Source: Conexibacter sp. CPCC 206217 (GTDB lineage Bacteria; Actinomycetota; Thermoleophilia; Solirubrobacterales; Solirubrobacteraceae). Taken from it: a stretch of 64,000 nt of DNA. A program made the position numbers and the translations under genes. The notes beneath the pieces are model-generated. The model saw nothing but the letters and a program-made list of their open reading frames with translations, ran no database searches and had not been told where the DNA came from. The stretch covers positions 434,001-498,000 of the forward strand of contig NZ_JAUTDO010000002.1 of NCBI RefSeq assembly GCF_030646165.1, given 5' to 3'. Shown piece after piece: positions 36,515 through 45,151 of the stretch. Every line of letters starts with the position of its first letter. Position 1 is the stretch's first letter.

Positions 36515-37243
36515 ATGCAGTCCGGCAGCACTGTCCTGATCACCGGCGCGGCTCGCGGCGTCGGCCGTGAGCTCGTCGCGCAGTGCCTCGCGGGCGGCGC
36601 GCGCGTGGTCGCCTTCGACAGCGACGAGGGCGCGCTGCGCGCCCTCCCGGACGCGCTCGAGCTGACGTGCGTCGCGGGCGACGTGTCCGACGCGGACCAC
36701 GTCGCGCGCGCGGTCGCCGCCGCCGACCAGCGCGTGGACGTGCTGTTCAGCAACGCCGGCGTGATGGACGGCCTCGGGCGCGCCGACGAGACCTCCGTGG
36801 AGGACTTCGACCGCCTCCTCGCGGTCAATCTGCGCGGCGCCTTCCTGGTCGCCCGCGCCGTGCTGCCCGGCATGGTCGAGCGCGGCGAGGGCCTGATCGT
36901 CACCAGCGCGTCGATCGCCGGCCTGCGCGGCGGGCGCGCCGGCGCCGCCTACACCGCGTCGAAGTACGGGCTCGTCGGGCTCACCCTCAACCTCGCCGCC
37001 ACCTACGCGGCCGACGGCATCCGCGCCAACGCCGTCTGCCCCGGCCCGATCGCGACCGACATGACGGCCGGCATCGACGTCGCCCCGAGCGCTGTCGCGC
37101 GTCGCCTGCGCGACGCCGCCGACCGTCCCGAGGCGCTGCCGGCCGAGGCCGTCGCCGCCGTCGCGATGTTCTTCACGACAACTGCGGCCCGGCACCTCAA
37201 CGGCGTCGTCCTCCCCGTCGACGGCGGCTGGACGGCATTTTGA
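36515..37243 (+). CDS. Short-chain dehydrogenase/reductase
   Basis: The 242-residue SDR has TGAARGVG, the SNAGVM variant of NNAG, catalytic YTASK and LPVDGGWTAF at the end. AFDSDE after strand two suggests NAD+. ATG at 36515 follows AGAGGAAGGG; a longer frame begins in the promoter region and is unlikely. It is co-directional with the thiolase 34 bases downstream and divergent from the transporter operon, so it probably oxidises a 3-hydroxyacyl-CoA or similar before thiolysis. Confidence 0.86.
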   Translation: MQSGSTVLITGAARGVGRELVAQCLAGGARVVAFDSDEGALRALPDALELTCVAGDVSDADHVARAVAAADQRVDVLFSNAGVMDGLGRADETSVEDFDRLLAVNLRGAFLVARAVLPGMVERGEGLIVTSASIAGLRGGRAGAAYTASKYGLVGLTLNLAATYAADGIRANAVCPGPIATDMTAGIDVAPSAVARRLRDAADRPEALPAEAVAAVAMFFTTTAARHLNGVVLPVDGGWTAF

Positions 37244-37277
37244 CCCTGCGCACGATCTCGACCCCGAGGAGCACCCC

Positions 37278-38498
37278 ATGATCGCATCCCGCACCGCAGT
37301 GATCTGCGAGCCGCTGCGCACCGCCGTCGGCCGCTACGGCGGCACGCTGCGCGACGTCCCCGCCGTCGACCTCGCCGCGACCGTGATCCGCGAGCTTGCG
37401 CGCCGGGCGGGTCTTGAAGGCGAGGCGGTCGACGACGTCATCTTCGGCCAGTGCTACGCGAGCGGCGAGGCGCCGGCGATCGGCCGCGTCGCCGCGCTCG
37501 ACGCCGGCCTGGCGGTCGAGTCGCCGGGCATCCAGATCGACCGCCGCTGCGGGTCGAGCCTGCAGGCCGTGATCTACGCGGTGATGCAGGTCGAGTCGGG
37601 CGCGTCCGACGTCGTGGTCGCGGGCGGCGCCGAGAGCATGAGCAACGTCGAGCACTACAGCAACGATCTGCGCTGGGGCGCGCGCGGCGGCGACAGCACG
37701 TTGCACGACCGGCTCGTGCGAGCCCGGGTCACCGCGGGCGGGCGCGACCACCCGGTGCCAGGCGGCATGCTGGAGACGGCCGAGAACCTGCGGCGCGAGT
37801 ACGCGATCCCACGCGAGGAGCAGGACGCCTTCGCGCTGGAGTCGCACCGCCGCGCGGTCGCCGCCGCCGCGGACGGGCGCTTCGCCGAGGAGATCGTGCC
37901 CGTCGAGGTGCCGGGCCGGCGCGGCGAGACCACGACGTTCGCGACCGACGAGCACCCGCGCCCCGACGTGACGCTCGAGTCGCTCGGCCGGCTGCGCACG
38001 GTGCTCGGCCGCGAGGACGCCGCCGCGACGGTGACCGCCGGCAACGCGAGCGGCCAGAACGACGCCGCCTCGGCCTGCATCGTCACGACACCCGAGCGCG
38101 CAGCCGAGCTGGGGCTCGAACCGCTCGGGCGCCTCGTGTCGTGGGCAGTCGCGGGCGTCGCGCCGAGGACGATGGGAATCGGCCCGGTGCCGAGCACGGC
38201 GCGCGCGCTGGAGCAGGCCGGGCTCGCGATGAGCGACCTCGACCTGATCGAGCTCAACGAGGCCTTCGCCGTGCAGGTGCTCGCGTGCACCCGCGCGTGG
38301 GGCTTCGGCAGATCCGACTTCGCCCGCCTCAACGTCAACGGCTCGGGCATCTCGCTCGGACACCCAGTCGGCGCGACCGGCACGCGCATCCTCGCCACGC
38401 TGCTGCGCGAGCTGCGCCGCCGCGACGCCCGCTACGGCCTGGAGACGATGTGCATCGGCGGCGGCCAAGGCCTCGCGGCGATCTTCGCGCCCGTCTAG
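37278..38498 (+). CDS. Acetyl-CoA C-acyltransferase (thiolase)
   Basis: The 406-residue protein is a classical thiolase with nucleophilic Cys91 in RRCGSSLQA, NEAFAVQ, the catalytic GHPVGATG (His362) and CIGGGQG with Cys392. It cleaves or joins 3-ketoacyl-CoA. ATG at 37278 has GAGGAG upstream. With the preceding SDR it would finish beta-oxidation-like steps started by the minus-strand cluster. Intact active site, unlike the thiolase-fold gene at 30649. Confidence 0.92.
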   Translation: MIASRTAVICEPLRTAVGRYGGTLRDVPAVDLAATVIRELARRAGLEGEAVDDVIFGQCYASGEAPAIGRVAALDAGLAVESPGIQIDRRCGSSLQAVIYAVMQVESGASDVVVAGGAESMSNVEHYSNDLRWGARGGDSTLHDRLVRARVTAGGRDHPVPGGMLETAENLRREYAIPREEQDAFALESHRRAVAAAADGRFAEEIVPVEVPGRRGETTTFATDEHPRPDVTLESLGRLRTVLGREDAAATVTAGNASGQNDAASACIVTTPERAAELGLEPLGRLVSWAVAGVAPRTMGIGPVPSTARALEQAGLAMSDLDLIELNEAFAVQVLACTRAWGFGRSDFARLNVNGSGISLGHPVGATGTRILATLLRELRRRDARYGLETMCIGGGQGLAAIFAPV

Positions 38499-38601
38499 CG
38501 CTCGAGCTCCAGCCGGACATGGGTGACCAGCAGAAACGGGCGGGGGGTCGATGGACGCCTGGGCCGAACCCTCGGATCGCGCCCGTCGGGCAGCGCCAGC
38601 G

Positions 38602-39036
38602 CTACTTCCTTGCGGCGTCGTCGTTGTCGTCCTCTTCGCTCGTCGACGCGGGGCAGGACGTGCGTGCTGTCGCGGTGGCCGTCGTGCCGTCCTCGAAGGT
38701 GAAGTCGGCGCGGAATCGCATTCCTGCGGCGGGGCATCTGGTTGGGAGGCCGATGCCGTCGGGGCGGTAGCGGCGGACTTCGCCGGCGACGGTGCGGCGG
38801 TAAAGGATGGTCGGGGCGGCGATGGTGGCGTCGACGCCGAGCAGTGCGACGCGCGCGTCGTCGTAGGGGAGGTCGGGGATCGGCGGCAGCGTCATCGTGA
38901 TCGCGCCGCCGTAGGGCGGCCGGGCGGTCGTGAGCGTGCCGTCGTAGGCGAGCAGGACGCCGAAGGGGTTGACGCCTTCGACGAGGCCGACGAGTCGCAG
39001 GCGGCCGGGTTGGAGTGGGCCTGCGAGGATCGTCAT
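38602..39036 (-). pseudogene. C-terminal remnant of a secreted-type protein
   Basis: The readable frame contains LRLVGLVEGVNPFGVLLAYDG, TMTLPPIPDLPYDDARVALL and a two-cysteine end (LPTRCPAAG ... TARTSCP). I associate this layout with large secreted proteins of soil actinobacteria, where it forms only the final part. No signal peptide or earlier domain precedes it; upstream in frame the sequence turns to low-complexity Arg/Pro. No convincing ribosome site precedes the Met at 39036. It is most likely a truncated remnant; an intact small protein is possible. Confidence 0.4.
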
Positions 39037-39056
39037 GAGCGCGGTCTGGCGGAGTG

Positions 39057-39110
39057 TCAGCGTGTCACCAGCACCCCGATCAGCAACAGGATCAGTCCCA
39101 GCACGATCAT
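39057..39110 (-). CDS. Tiny hydrophobic ORF with strong ribosome site
   Basis: ATG at 39110 opens a 17-residue peptide, MIVLGLILLLIGVLVTR, preceded by GAGGAG at an ideal distance. The hydrophobic start resembles the first membrane segment of small DUF6131-type proteins, which normally continue with a second segment. Here a stop cuts it off 21 bases before the remnant's Met. It may be a decayed gene start or a real single-span peptide. Confidence 0.35.
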   Translation of the reverse strand: MIVLGLILLLIGVLVTR

Positions 39111-39221
39111 CGGCGTCTCCTCTCGTCGGTCCTCTGGGTGCTCGGCGCAACCGGACGGGCGGTCGGCGGACGCGAGCGCTGGTACTGAGCGGGACCGGGA
39201 GGCGGACGCCCTCCATCGGCT

Positions 39222-39246
39222 GGGCGCAGCGCGACCGGCTGCGCCC
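39222..39246 (-). terminator. Hairpin after the SnoaL-like gene
   Basis: GGGCGCAG and CTGCGCCC form a perfect 8-bp stem with a 9-base loop, starting 24 bases past the stop of the SnoaL-like gene. No T-run follows, so the terminator role is uncertain; the rest of 39111-39221 shows no gene I can support. Confidence 0.45.
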
Positions 39247-39270
39247 GTCCGCCGAGCGCGAGCGGCCCGG

Positions 39271-39681
39271 TCAGTCCGGCAGCAGCCCGAGCTGCGCGAG
39301 GAAATCCTGCTGGTCGAAGTAGAGATGCTCGGAGAGCAGCTCCGAGTCGCGGACCTCGTACGCCGCCGCCCAGCGGAAGTCGACCGGCCGGCTGGTGGCG
39401 GGAACGTCGCCGTTGGGCGTGTGCAGGACGCCGTCGTGCGTCCCGACGAACCTTCCCTCGACGGCGGCCGACGAGCCGTCGGCGATCAGCTTCTCGACCA
39501 CGAGCCGGCCGTCGGAGAACGCCTCGTGGAAGACGCCGAGGAAGCCGAGCACGGCCTCGCGCCCGCTCACGCTCGCGCCGGGCGCCGTCATCTCCGCATC
39601 GGCCGCCCACGGCTCGCCGTCGACGTCTCTGGAGTTGAACGCCTCGATGTGCCGCTGCACCACGTCGCCTGCTGCTGCCAT
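39271..39681 (-). CDS. SnoaL-like / ester cyclase-type (NTF2 fold) protein
   Basis: The 136-residue protein starts MAAAGDVVQRHIEAFNSRDVDG and continues DAEMTAPGASVSGREAVLGFLGVFHEAF, GRFVGTHDGVLHTPNGDVPAT, and FDQQDFLAQLGLLPD, the pattern of the SnoaL polyketide-cyclase-like family. ATG at 39681 has GAGGAG upstream; the longer frame is unsupported. Many family members are predicted, without proof, as small isomerases or cyclases. It stands alone between decayed sequence and a 340-base gap. Confidence 0.8.
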   Translation of the reverse strand: MAAAGDVVQRHIEAFNSRDVDGEPWAADAEMTAPGASVSGREAVLGFLGVFHEAFSDGRLVVEKLIADGSSAAVEGRFVGTHDGVLHTPNGDVPATSRPVDFRWAAAYEVRDSELLSEHLYFDQQDFLAQLGLLPD

Positions 39682-40023
39682 GCCCGCTCCTCGGTTCGTA
39701 TGAGCGCGACAGTCTCGCACTCCTCGCGACGGCTGAGCGCTGGGACTCCGCGACGGGGAGCTGGACGCCGCTCTCTCCGATGATGACGAGAGGCCGCATG
39801 GCCGTCGCGTCACGGCTGCGGTCGGCACCCCGGGCGAGCGGGTCGTGACAGCGCGCAACAGCGGCGGCGTACGGCGGTGGGTCGAGGCGGTCGCGCTCGC
39901 CGGCCCCGACGCGGCGGAGTTCGCGCGAGCCCGTTGCCGGCGAGCGCGCTCGTCCGCTCATCGCCGAAGCGCTCACCCGGCGACCGTCGCTGCGCCCGCG
40001 CGCGCGACGGTCCCTGCCGCGCC
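39682..40023. other. Intergenic stretch without a recognisable gene
   Basis: Between the SnoaL-like start and the hairpin at the end of the alcohol dehydrogenase gene there are about 340 bases. Open frames here are Arg/Ala-rich and lack ribosome sites or family-like patterns on either strand. The part next to 39681 must hold the SnoaL-like gene's promoter, but I see no clear -35/-10 pair. Confidence 0.5.
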
Positions 40024-40046
40024 GATCGAGCGATCACGGCTCGATC
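40024..40046 (-). terminator. Hairpin spanning the stop of the alcohol dehydrogenase gene
   Basis: GATCGAGC and GCTCGATC form a perfect 8-bp stem with a 7-base loop, and the TGA stop (40036-40034) lies inside the loop. It may end the 44957-40034 operon or protect its 3' end; there is no T-run. Confidence 0.45.
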
Positions 40047-41080
40047 ACCAGTCGCCCGCCGGCGCGACCCGCCCGCAGGCGCTCGAGCGCGTCGTTGACG
40101 TCCTCCAGGGCGTACGTGTCGGCGATCTGCGGGGTGACGTCTCCGTCGGCGACCGCTGCAAGCGAGGCGACCGACTCCGCGACGGTGACGTTGCGCGATC
40201 CGAGCACCTGGATGTTGTCGAGCACGAGGCGAGCGGAGTCCATGCCGTACTCGACGCCCGGCGCATAGCCGCAGCAGACCAGGCGCCCGCCGGCGCGAAC
40301 GGCCGTCGCGGCGGCGTCGAAGCCCTCGCGCCGCCCGGACAACTCGACTGCGACGTCGACGCCCGCGCCGTCAGCCCACGCGCGCACGCGCTCGATCGAC
40401 TCCGGCGCGACCGCGAGCTCAGCGCCGACGAGCCGCGCCTGCTCCAAACGGCTGGCGTCGACGTCGACAGCGGCCACCCGCGCACCCGCCGCAACGGCGA
40501 TCTGGACGGCGTTGATGCCGAGTCCGCCGATGCCCGCGATCAGGACCCGCTCCCCCGCCCTCACTGCGCCGACTCCGTGCAATGCGTGCCACGGCGTCGT
40601 GATCGAGTCCATCGCGACGGCAGCATGCGCGTACGGCATCGCGTCCGGGAACGGCAATGCCAGCGCACGTGGGACCACGACGTACTCGGCCATCGCGCCG
40701 TCGCGATCAAGCCCCATCCGCGTGGCGTCGGCGCAGAAGACGGGGAAGCCGCGACGACACTCGCCGCAGACGCCGCAGGCGTCGAGGATGTGGCACGCGA
40801 CACGCTGGCCCGCCCGCAGGTGCCCGCTGTCACGCACGACGTCCCCGGCGCCCTCGTGACCCGGGATGTGCGGGAGCGACGGGGGCGGCGCGGTTCTCCC
40901 GGCCGCGAGCTTGAGGTCGGTAGCGCAGATGCCGGCGGCGCGCACGCGGACCAGCACCTCGTGCTCCGCCGGCGAGGGAATCGGCACCTGCTCGATTCGC
41001 AGCGGCTCACCGAACGTGCGGAGCACCGCGGCGCGCATCGTCGCCACCGTTCCCGCCGCGTGCGCGTCTCTCGCGCGCAT
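40034..41080 (-). CDS. Zinc-dependent medium-chain alcohol dehydrogenase
   Basis: The 348-residue MDR enzyme has catalytic-zinc residues (ICATDLK; GHEGAGDVV), the structural-zinc lobe CGVCGECRRGFPVFC, and Rossmann GIGGLGINA followed by AAVDVDASR, suggesting NAD+. ATG at 41080 overlaps the permease stop as TGATG; a second ATG at 41038 gives the more usual MRAAVLRTFGEP start. As the last gene of the sugar-type transporter operon it probably oxidises the imported alcohol or polyol. Confidence 0.87.
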   Translation of the reverse strand: MRARDAHAAGTVATMRAAVLRTFGEPLRIEQVPIPSPAEHEVLVRVRAAGICATDLKLAAGRTAPPPSLPHIPGHEGAGDVVRDSGHLRAGQRVACHILDACGVCGECRRGFPVFCADATRMGLDRDGAMAEYVVVPRALALPFPDAMPYAHAAVAMDSITTPWHALHGVGAVRAGERVLIAGIGGLGINAVQIAVAAGARVAAVDVDASRLEQARLVGAELAVAPESIERVRAWADGAGVDVAVELSGRREGFDAAATAVRAGGRLVCCGYAPGVEYGMDSARLVLDNIQVLGSRNVTVAESVASLAAVADGDVTPQIADTYALEDVNDALERLRAGRAGGRLVIEP

Positions 41081-42195
41081 CAGTTGGCCTCCGGAGTCCG
41101 CGCGGCGTCCCCGGCGGCACGGAGCGCCCGTCGTCGCTGGCGGGTTCTCCCGCTCGCCGCACGTCGCGCGGCGAGCGCCGCGATGCTGACGGCGGCCAGC
41201 AACGCGACGCCGTTGAACGCGTAGGTCACCCACACGTTCGCGCCACCCAGCTGCAGCCCGGTGACGCCGACGCCGAGGAGGTAGATTGCGATCAGCGTTC
41301 CCCACACGTTGAATCGACCCGGCTTGATCTGCGTCGTGCCGAGGAACGCCGCCGCGTAAGCCGGCAGGAGGTAGGCGCTGCCGACCGACTCGCTGCTGGT
41401 GTTGATCGAAGACGTCAGCAGCACGGCCGCAAGCGCCGTGAGCGCGCCGCAGACCACCATCTGCATGAAGAGGATCCGTCTGGTGTTGATGCCGGCCAGG
41501 CGCGCCGCTTCGGGGTTGAGCCCCGTGGCGGCCGTTCGCCGGCCCGCTTTGGAGTGCTCGAGCACGTACCAGGCGAACCCGGCGACGACCAGCAGGTAGA
41601 TCGCCGTGATCGGAATGCCCAGGACGGTCGCCGACGTGATGTCGGTGAACGACTCGGGGAACGGGCCGAGGTACTGACCGTTGCCGAGGATCGACGCGCC
41701 CGCGGTCAGCAGCGACGTCGTTCCGAGCGTGGCGATGAAGCTGTTGAGGCCGATGTGCGCCACGAGCCATCCGTTCACGACGCCGATGAGGCCGCCGACG
41801 CCGATCGTGATGACGATCGCCAGCAGCGGCGAGAAGTGAGGCCCTCTGGTCATCAGGACGGCGCAGACGAGCGAGGAGAACGTCACGTTCTGCGCAACCG
41901 AGAGGTCGAAGGCGCCGGCAGCGAGCGGAAACAGCACCGCGAGCGCCACCAGGCCCGCGACCGCCTGGCTGCTGAGGACCGTCTGCACCGTTGAGGTCGT
42001 CGGGAAGATGTCCGGCAGCCAGATCGAGTACGCGACGATGAAGACGAGGATCATCAGGATCCCGCTGTAGCGGTCGAGCTTCAGCCCGCCCAGCAGTCTG
42101 GCGATCCCGTGCGGGCTCTCGAGCAGCTGCCCCGGTCTGGGCGCTTCGAGCGCCGGCTGGACATCGTCGGAGGGGGCATTGGTGGACGCGCGCAT
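41080..42195 (-). CDS. Sugar-type ABC transporter permease (RbsC family)
   Basis: The 371-residue membrane protein belongs to the ribose/xylose-type permease family: LFPLAAGAFDLSVAQNVTFSSLVCAVLM (the conserved GxFDLSVG-like region), NGWLVAHIGLNSFIATLGT, and TGLNPEAARLAGINTRRI in the coupling loop, with LPAYAAAFLGTTQIKPGRFNVWGTLIAIYLL near the end. The N-terminus has a 45-residue cytoplasmic extension. The ATG at 42195 overlaps the ATPase stop as TGATG. Confidence 0.9.
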   Translation of the reverse strand: MRASTNAPSDDVQPALEAPRPGQLLESPHGIARLLGGLKLDRYSGILMILVFIVAYSIWLPDIFPTTSTVQTVLSSQAVAGLVALAVLFPLAAGAFDLSVAQNVTFSSLVCAVLMTRGPHFSPLLAIVITIGVGGLIGVVNGWLVAHIGLNSFIATLGTTSLLTAGASILGNGQYLGPFPESFTDITSATVLGIPITAIYLLVVAGFAWYVLEHSKAGRRTAATGLNPEAARLAGINTRRILFMQMVVCGALTALAAVLLTSSINTSSESVGSAYLLPAYAAAFLGTTQIKPGRFNVWGTLIAIYLLGVGVTGLQLGGANVWVTYAFNGVALLAAVSIAALAARRAASGRTRQRRRALRAAGDAARTPEAN

Positions 42196-43712
42196 CAGTG
42201 GGATTCCTCACGGATCATTTCGACGAGAACGTTGTCGACGGTGCGCCGCTCGCCTTCGAGCGAGGCGACGAGGCGGCCATCGCGGACCACCAGCACGCGG
42301 TCGCAGACCGCGCAGACCTCCTCCGTGTCGGAGGAGCTGATCAGGACGCAGGCGCCGCCGGCCGCCAGTTCGCGCAGGGCGGCGTAGATCGTGTGGCGGG
42401 CGCCGACGTCGACGCCGCCTGTCGGCTCCTCGAGCAGGAATGCCGCTGCGCCGCAGCGCAGCCAGCGCGCCAGCACCACCTTCTGCTGGTTGCCGCCGCT
42501 GAGCGACGAGTAGAGCGCCTCAGGGTGGGCGGGTACGACGCCGACGCGATCGAGCCATTGCTGTGCGTCGCGTCGCTCGGAGCGCTCCCCGAGCCAGCCG
42601 ACCGGACCGTCGGTCGTCAGACGCGGGAGCGTCAGGTTCTCGCGTAACGTCCACGTCAGGATCCCGCCGAGCTCCTTGCGGTCCGCCGGCGCGAGCGCCA
42701 GCCCGGCCTTGATCGCGGCGTCGGGTGCCTGGCCGACCAGCTTGCCGTTGACCCGCACCTCACCGGCGTCGCGCGTGCGCGAGCCGAACATCAGGTGCAG
42801 GATGTCGTCGGCGCCCGAGCCCTTGAGTCCGGTCAGCCCGACGATCTCGCCGGCGTGGACGTCGAGGTCGACCGACGCGACGTTCTCGCCCACGAGCCCG
42901 CGGACCTCGACCACGACCGTGCTCGTGGGTGCGGTCGGCTCCAGCTCGAGCTCTTCGAGCGGGCGGTCGATGATGAGGTTCACCAGGCTGCCGTGCGTCA
43001 GCTCGGCGGTCGGCCTGGTGGCGACCTTGCGGCCGTCGCGCAGCACGGTCACGCGGTCGGCGATGGCGAAGACCTCCTCGAGCCGATGGGTCACGTAGAG
43101 GACCGTGCCGCCCGCCTGCGCCACGCGCCGCACGAGCCGGAACAGCAGCTCGGTGTCGTGGGCCGAGAATGCCGCGGTCGGCTCGTCGAGCACGAGGATG
43201 CCGTCGGACGCCGCCTGGTGGTGCAGCGCGCGCACGATCGCCGTCATCGTCTGCTGCGCGCGGTTGAGCTCCCGCAGCGGCGTGTCAGGGTCGATGTCGA
43301 CCTCGTAGGCGGCGAAGACCTCGCGGACGCGGGCGCGCTCGCGCCGGTCGGAGATGAACCACCCGCCGGCGTAGCGCTCGCCGAGCGCGAGGTTGTCGAT
43401 GGCGCTCAGCTCGCCGATCAGCGCGAGGTCCTGGTGGATGAAGCGCAGTCCGGCCTGGTGCGCCGCGCTCGGATCCCCGAGCTCGAACGCAGTCCCGCGC
43501 ACCGCGCCGCGAGCCCCCCTCTCCGGCTTGTGAAAGCCGGCGAGGACCTTGATCAGCGTCGACTTGCCGGAGCCGTTCTGGCCCAGCAGCGCGTGGACCT
43601 CGCCCTCATCGAGGGCGAGATCCACATTGTCAAGGGCGAGCTGCCCCCCGAATGCCTTCGAGACCAACGCGACCTCCAGGACGGTCGTGCTCTGTGGCGA
43701 TCGTTGGTTCAT
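42195..43712 (-). CDS. Sugar-type ABC transporter double ATPase (RbsA/MglA family)
   Basis: The 505-residue protein has two ATPase halves. The first has Walker A GQNGSGKST, Walker B ILVLDEPTAAF and a degenerate signature (LNRAQQTMTAI). The second has an incomplete Walker A (GLKGSGADD), a complete signature LSGGNQQKVVLARW and Walker B FLLEEPTGGVDVGAR. This asymmetry is normal for the family. ATG at 43712 has CAGGAG upstream; the lipoprotein gene ends 45 bases before it. It drives the permease encoded next. Confidence 0.92.
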   Translation of the reverse strand: MNQRSPQSTTVLEVALVSKAFGGQLALDNVDLALDEGEVHALLGQNGSGKSTLIKVLAGFHKPERGARGAVRGTAFELGDPSAAHQAGLRFIHQDLALIGELSAIDNLALGERYAGGWFISDRRERARVREVFAAYEVDIDPDTPLRELNRAQQTMTAIVRALHHQAASDGILVLDEPTAAFSAHDTELLFRLVRRVAQAGGTVLYVTHRLEEVFAIADRVTVLRDGRKVATRPTAELTHGSLVNLIIDRPLEELELEPTAPTSTVVVEVRGLVGENVASVDLDVHAGEIVGLTGLKGSGADDILHLMFGSRTRDAGEVRVNGKLVGQAPDAAIKAGLALAPADRKELGGILTWTLRENLTLPRLTTDGPVGWLGERSERRDAQQWLDRVGVVPAHPEALYSSLSGGNQQKVVLARWLRCGAAAFLLEEPTGGVDVGARHTIYAALRELAAGGACVLISSSDTEEVCAVCDRVLVVRDGRLVASLEGERRTVDNVLVEMIREESH

Positions 43713-43757
43713 GTCTGCATGCTCCTGACGGGTGGGAGTCGCCCGGCGGCCGATGCC

Positions 43758-44957
43758 TCAGCCGGTGACGCCCCACGCCTCGTTGAACTTGGCGTCGGCG
43801 TCGGCGGGGATCGGGGCGCCGTTGGCGGTGGCCGAGGTGCCCGTGACCTTGCCGGCGTTCTCGCTGGTGATCAGCCGCGCCCAGCCCGCCTGGTATGCCT
43901 GCTCGGGGGTCAGCTTCTCGCCCTGCGCCAGCCGCGCGAAGATGTCGAGCGAACGCTGCAACAGCACGTGGTTCTCACCCGCCGCACCGGCGAACAGCTG
44001 CCCTCTGGCGATCAGCTTGACGTCCGGGCCCTGCGGTTCGAGCACGATCAGCTTGACCTTGTCGGTGAGCCCCGCCTGGCTGAGCGCCTGCGGCACACCG
44101 GCGAGCGCGGCGGAGGACGGCGAGACGATGTACTTCACGTCCGGATTGCGGCGGACGAAGTTCAGCACCGCCGCGACGATCTGCTGCTGGGCAGCCGCAG
44201 CGCTGAACGTCGCCTGCTTGAGCTCTGTCCCGTCCCCGTATCTGGAGACGGCCTCCTCGACACCCTCGTAGCCGACCTTGTACGAGACGATGCTCGGATC
44301 CGTGAGGTAGGCGATGCTGGTCGGCTCGCCGGCGTCGGCGATCGCGCCGATCGCGGCGAGGCTCGCGAGCTGCTTGAAGTAGACGGGACCTGCGAGGACC
44401 GCGTCGATCCCGTCTCTCGGCGGACCGGGGAAGCCGAGAGAGACGATTCTGATGCCCCGCTTCTGCGCCTGCGCGATCGAGCCCGCGAGCGCGTTCGGCT
44501 CAAAGGCCGCGCCGTAGACGATGTAGTCCGCGCCCTTGGTCATCGCCTGCTGGAAAGCGCGCACCTCGTCGGTCGGGCCTTTGGCGATGTCGTACGGGAT
44601 CACGTCGAGGTTCCATCCCAGCCGTCTCGCCGGCGCGTCGGCGTCGTTGGCGCCGCATGCCGGCAAGGTGCAGGTGACGTACGCGACGTTCAACCCTCTC
44701 GGCGCGGCCTCCTTCAGCGCCGGCACCTCGAACGGGACCCCGGGGATCGCCTCGGCCTCGGCGGCGATTCTCTGTGCTTCGGCGATCGGCGCCGACGACG
44801 AGGCCGCCGTCGATGTACCGGCGGTGCTCTGGCCCGCGCTCGTCGCCGTCGTGGAGTCGTCGGAGGACGATCCGCATCCGACGACGGCGAGCGCTCCGAC
44901 GAGCAGCAGGGCCGTTGCGCGACCGCGCATGCCAGCCTTTGCAAGCAACATGTCCAT
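43758..44957 (-). CDS. Sugar-type ABC transporter substrate-binding lipoprotein
   Basis: The 399-residue protein has a lipoprotein signal (GRATALLLVGALAVVGC) and a Ser/Thr-rich tether, then a periplasmic-binding fold of the sugar-binding type (AYVTCTLPACGAND; AMTKGADYIVYGAAFEPNALAGSIAQAQKRGIRIV; RRNPDVKYIVSPSSAAL; AGAAGENHVLLQRSLDIFARLAQG). ATG at 44957 has GGAGGAG upstream. A pair of Cys in the mature N-terminus (TCTLPAC) may form a disulphide, unusual in this family. AGA is common among its Arg codons. Confidence 0.88.
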   Translation of the reverse strand: MDMLLAKAGMRGRATALLLVGALAVVGCGSSSDDSTTATSAGQSTAGTSTAASSSAPIAEAQRIAAEAEAIPGVPFEVPALKEAAPRGLNVAYVTCTLPACGANDADAPARRLGWNLDVIPYDIAKGPTDEVRAFQQAMTKGADYIVYGAAFEPNALAGSIAQAQKRGIRIVSLGFPGPPRDGIDAVLAGPVYFKQLASLAAIGAIADAGEPTSIAYLTDPSIVSYKVGYEGVEEAVSRYGDGTELKQATFSAAAAQQQIVAAVLNFVRRNPDVKYIVSPSSAALAGVPQALSQAGLTDKVKLIVLEPQGPDVKLIARGQLFAGAAGENHVLLQRSLDIFARLAQGEKLTPEQAYQAGWARLITSENAGKVTGTSATANGAPIPADADAKFNEAWGVTG

Positions 44958-45051
44958 GTCTCTCTCCTCCGGCAGAACCACGACTGGTTCGCCACGTCGC
45001 CGGTTGACGTGATCTGGACGCAACATACGGGCCTGGCTGGGCCGTCTGATC

Positions 45052-45074
45052 ATTGTTCTTGAGTGACGAACAAT
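45052..45074. promoter_or_regulatory. Inverted repeat in the sugar-transporter promoter region
   Basis: ATTGTTC and GAACAAT form perfect 7-bp arms around a 9-base spacer, about 95 bases before the lipoprotein ATG. The 194-base gap (44958-45151) is markedly AT-rich compared with its surroundings. The repeat abuts the shared motif copy at 45071-45084, suggesting two regulators act here. Confidence 0.5.
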
Positions 45075-45084
45075 ATCCAGAACC
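45071..45084. promoter_or_regulatory. Shared motif site (minus-strand GGTTCTGGATATTG)
   Basis: This minus-strand copy matches the 48846 and 48905 sites at TTCTGGATAT and lies upstream of the sugar-type transporter operon. A weaker copy, TTTTGGATACTG, lies at 45133-45144, 60 bases further upstream, a spacing close to that of the pair at 48.9 kb. Confidence 0.5.
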
Positions 45085-45132
45085 GTGGCATATTCCCCGA
45101 ATTGCTCGCAGGCCGACCGATAGAAATCTCAC

Positions 45133-45144
45133 TTTTGGATACTG
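45133..45144. promoter_or_regulatory. Weaker copy of the shared motif (TTTTGGATACTG)
   Basis: It retains the GGATA half of the motif and lies between the stop of the zinc dehydrogenase gene and the main copy at 45071. Its spacing from that copy is near six helical turns. Confidence 0.35.
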
Positions 45145-45151
45145 TTTTTGA

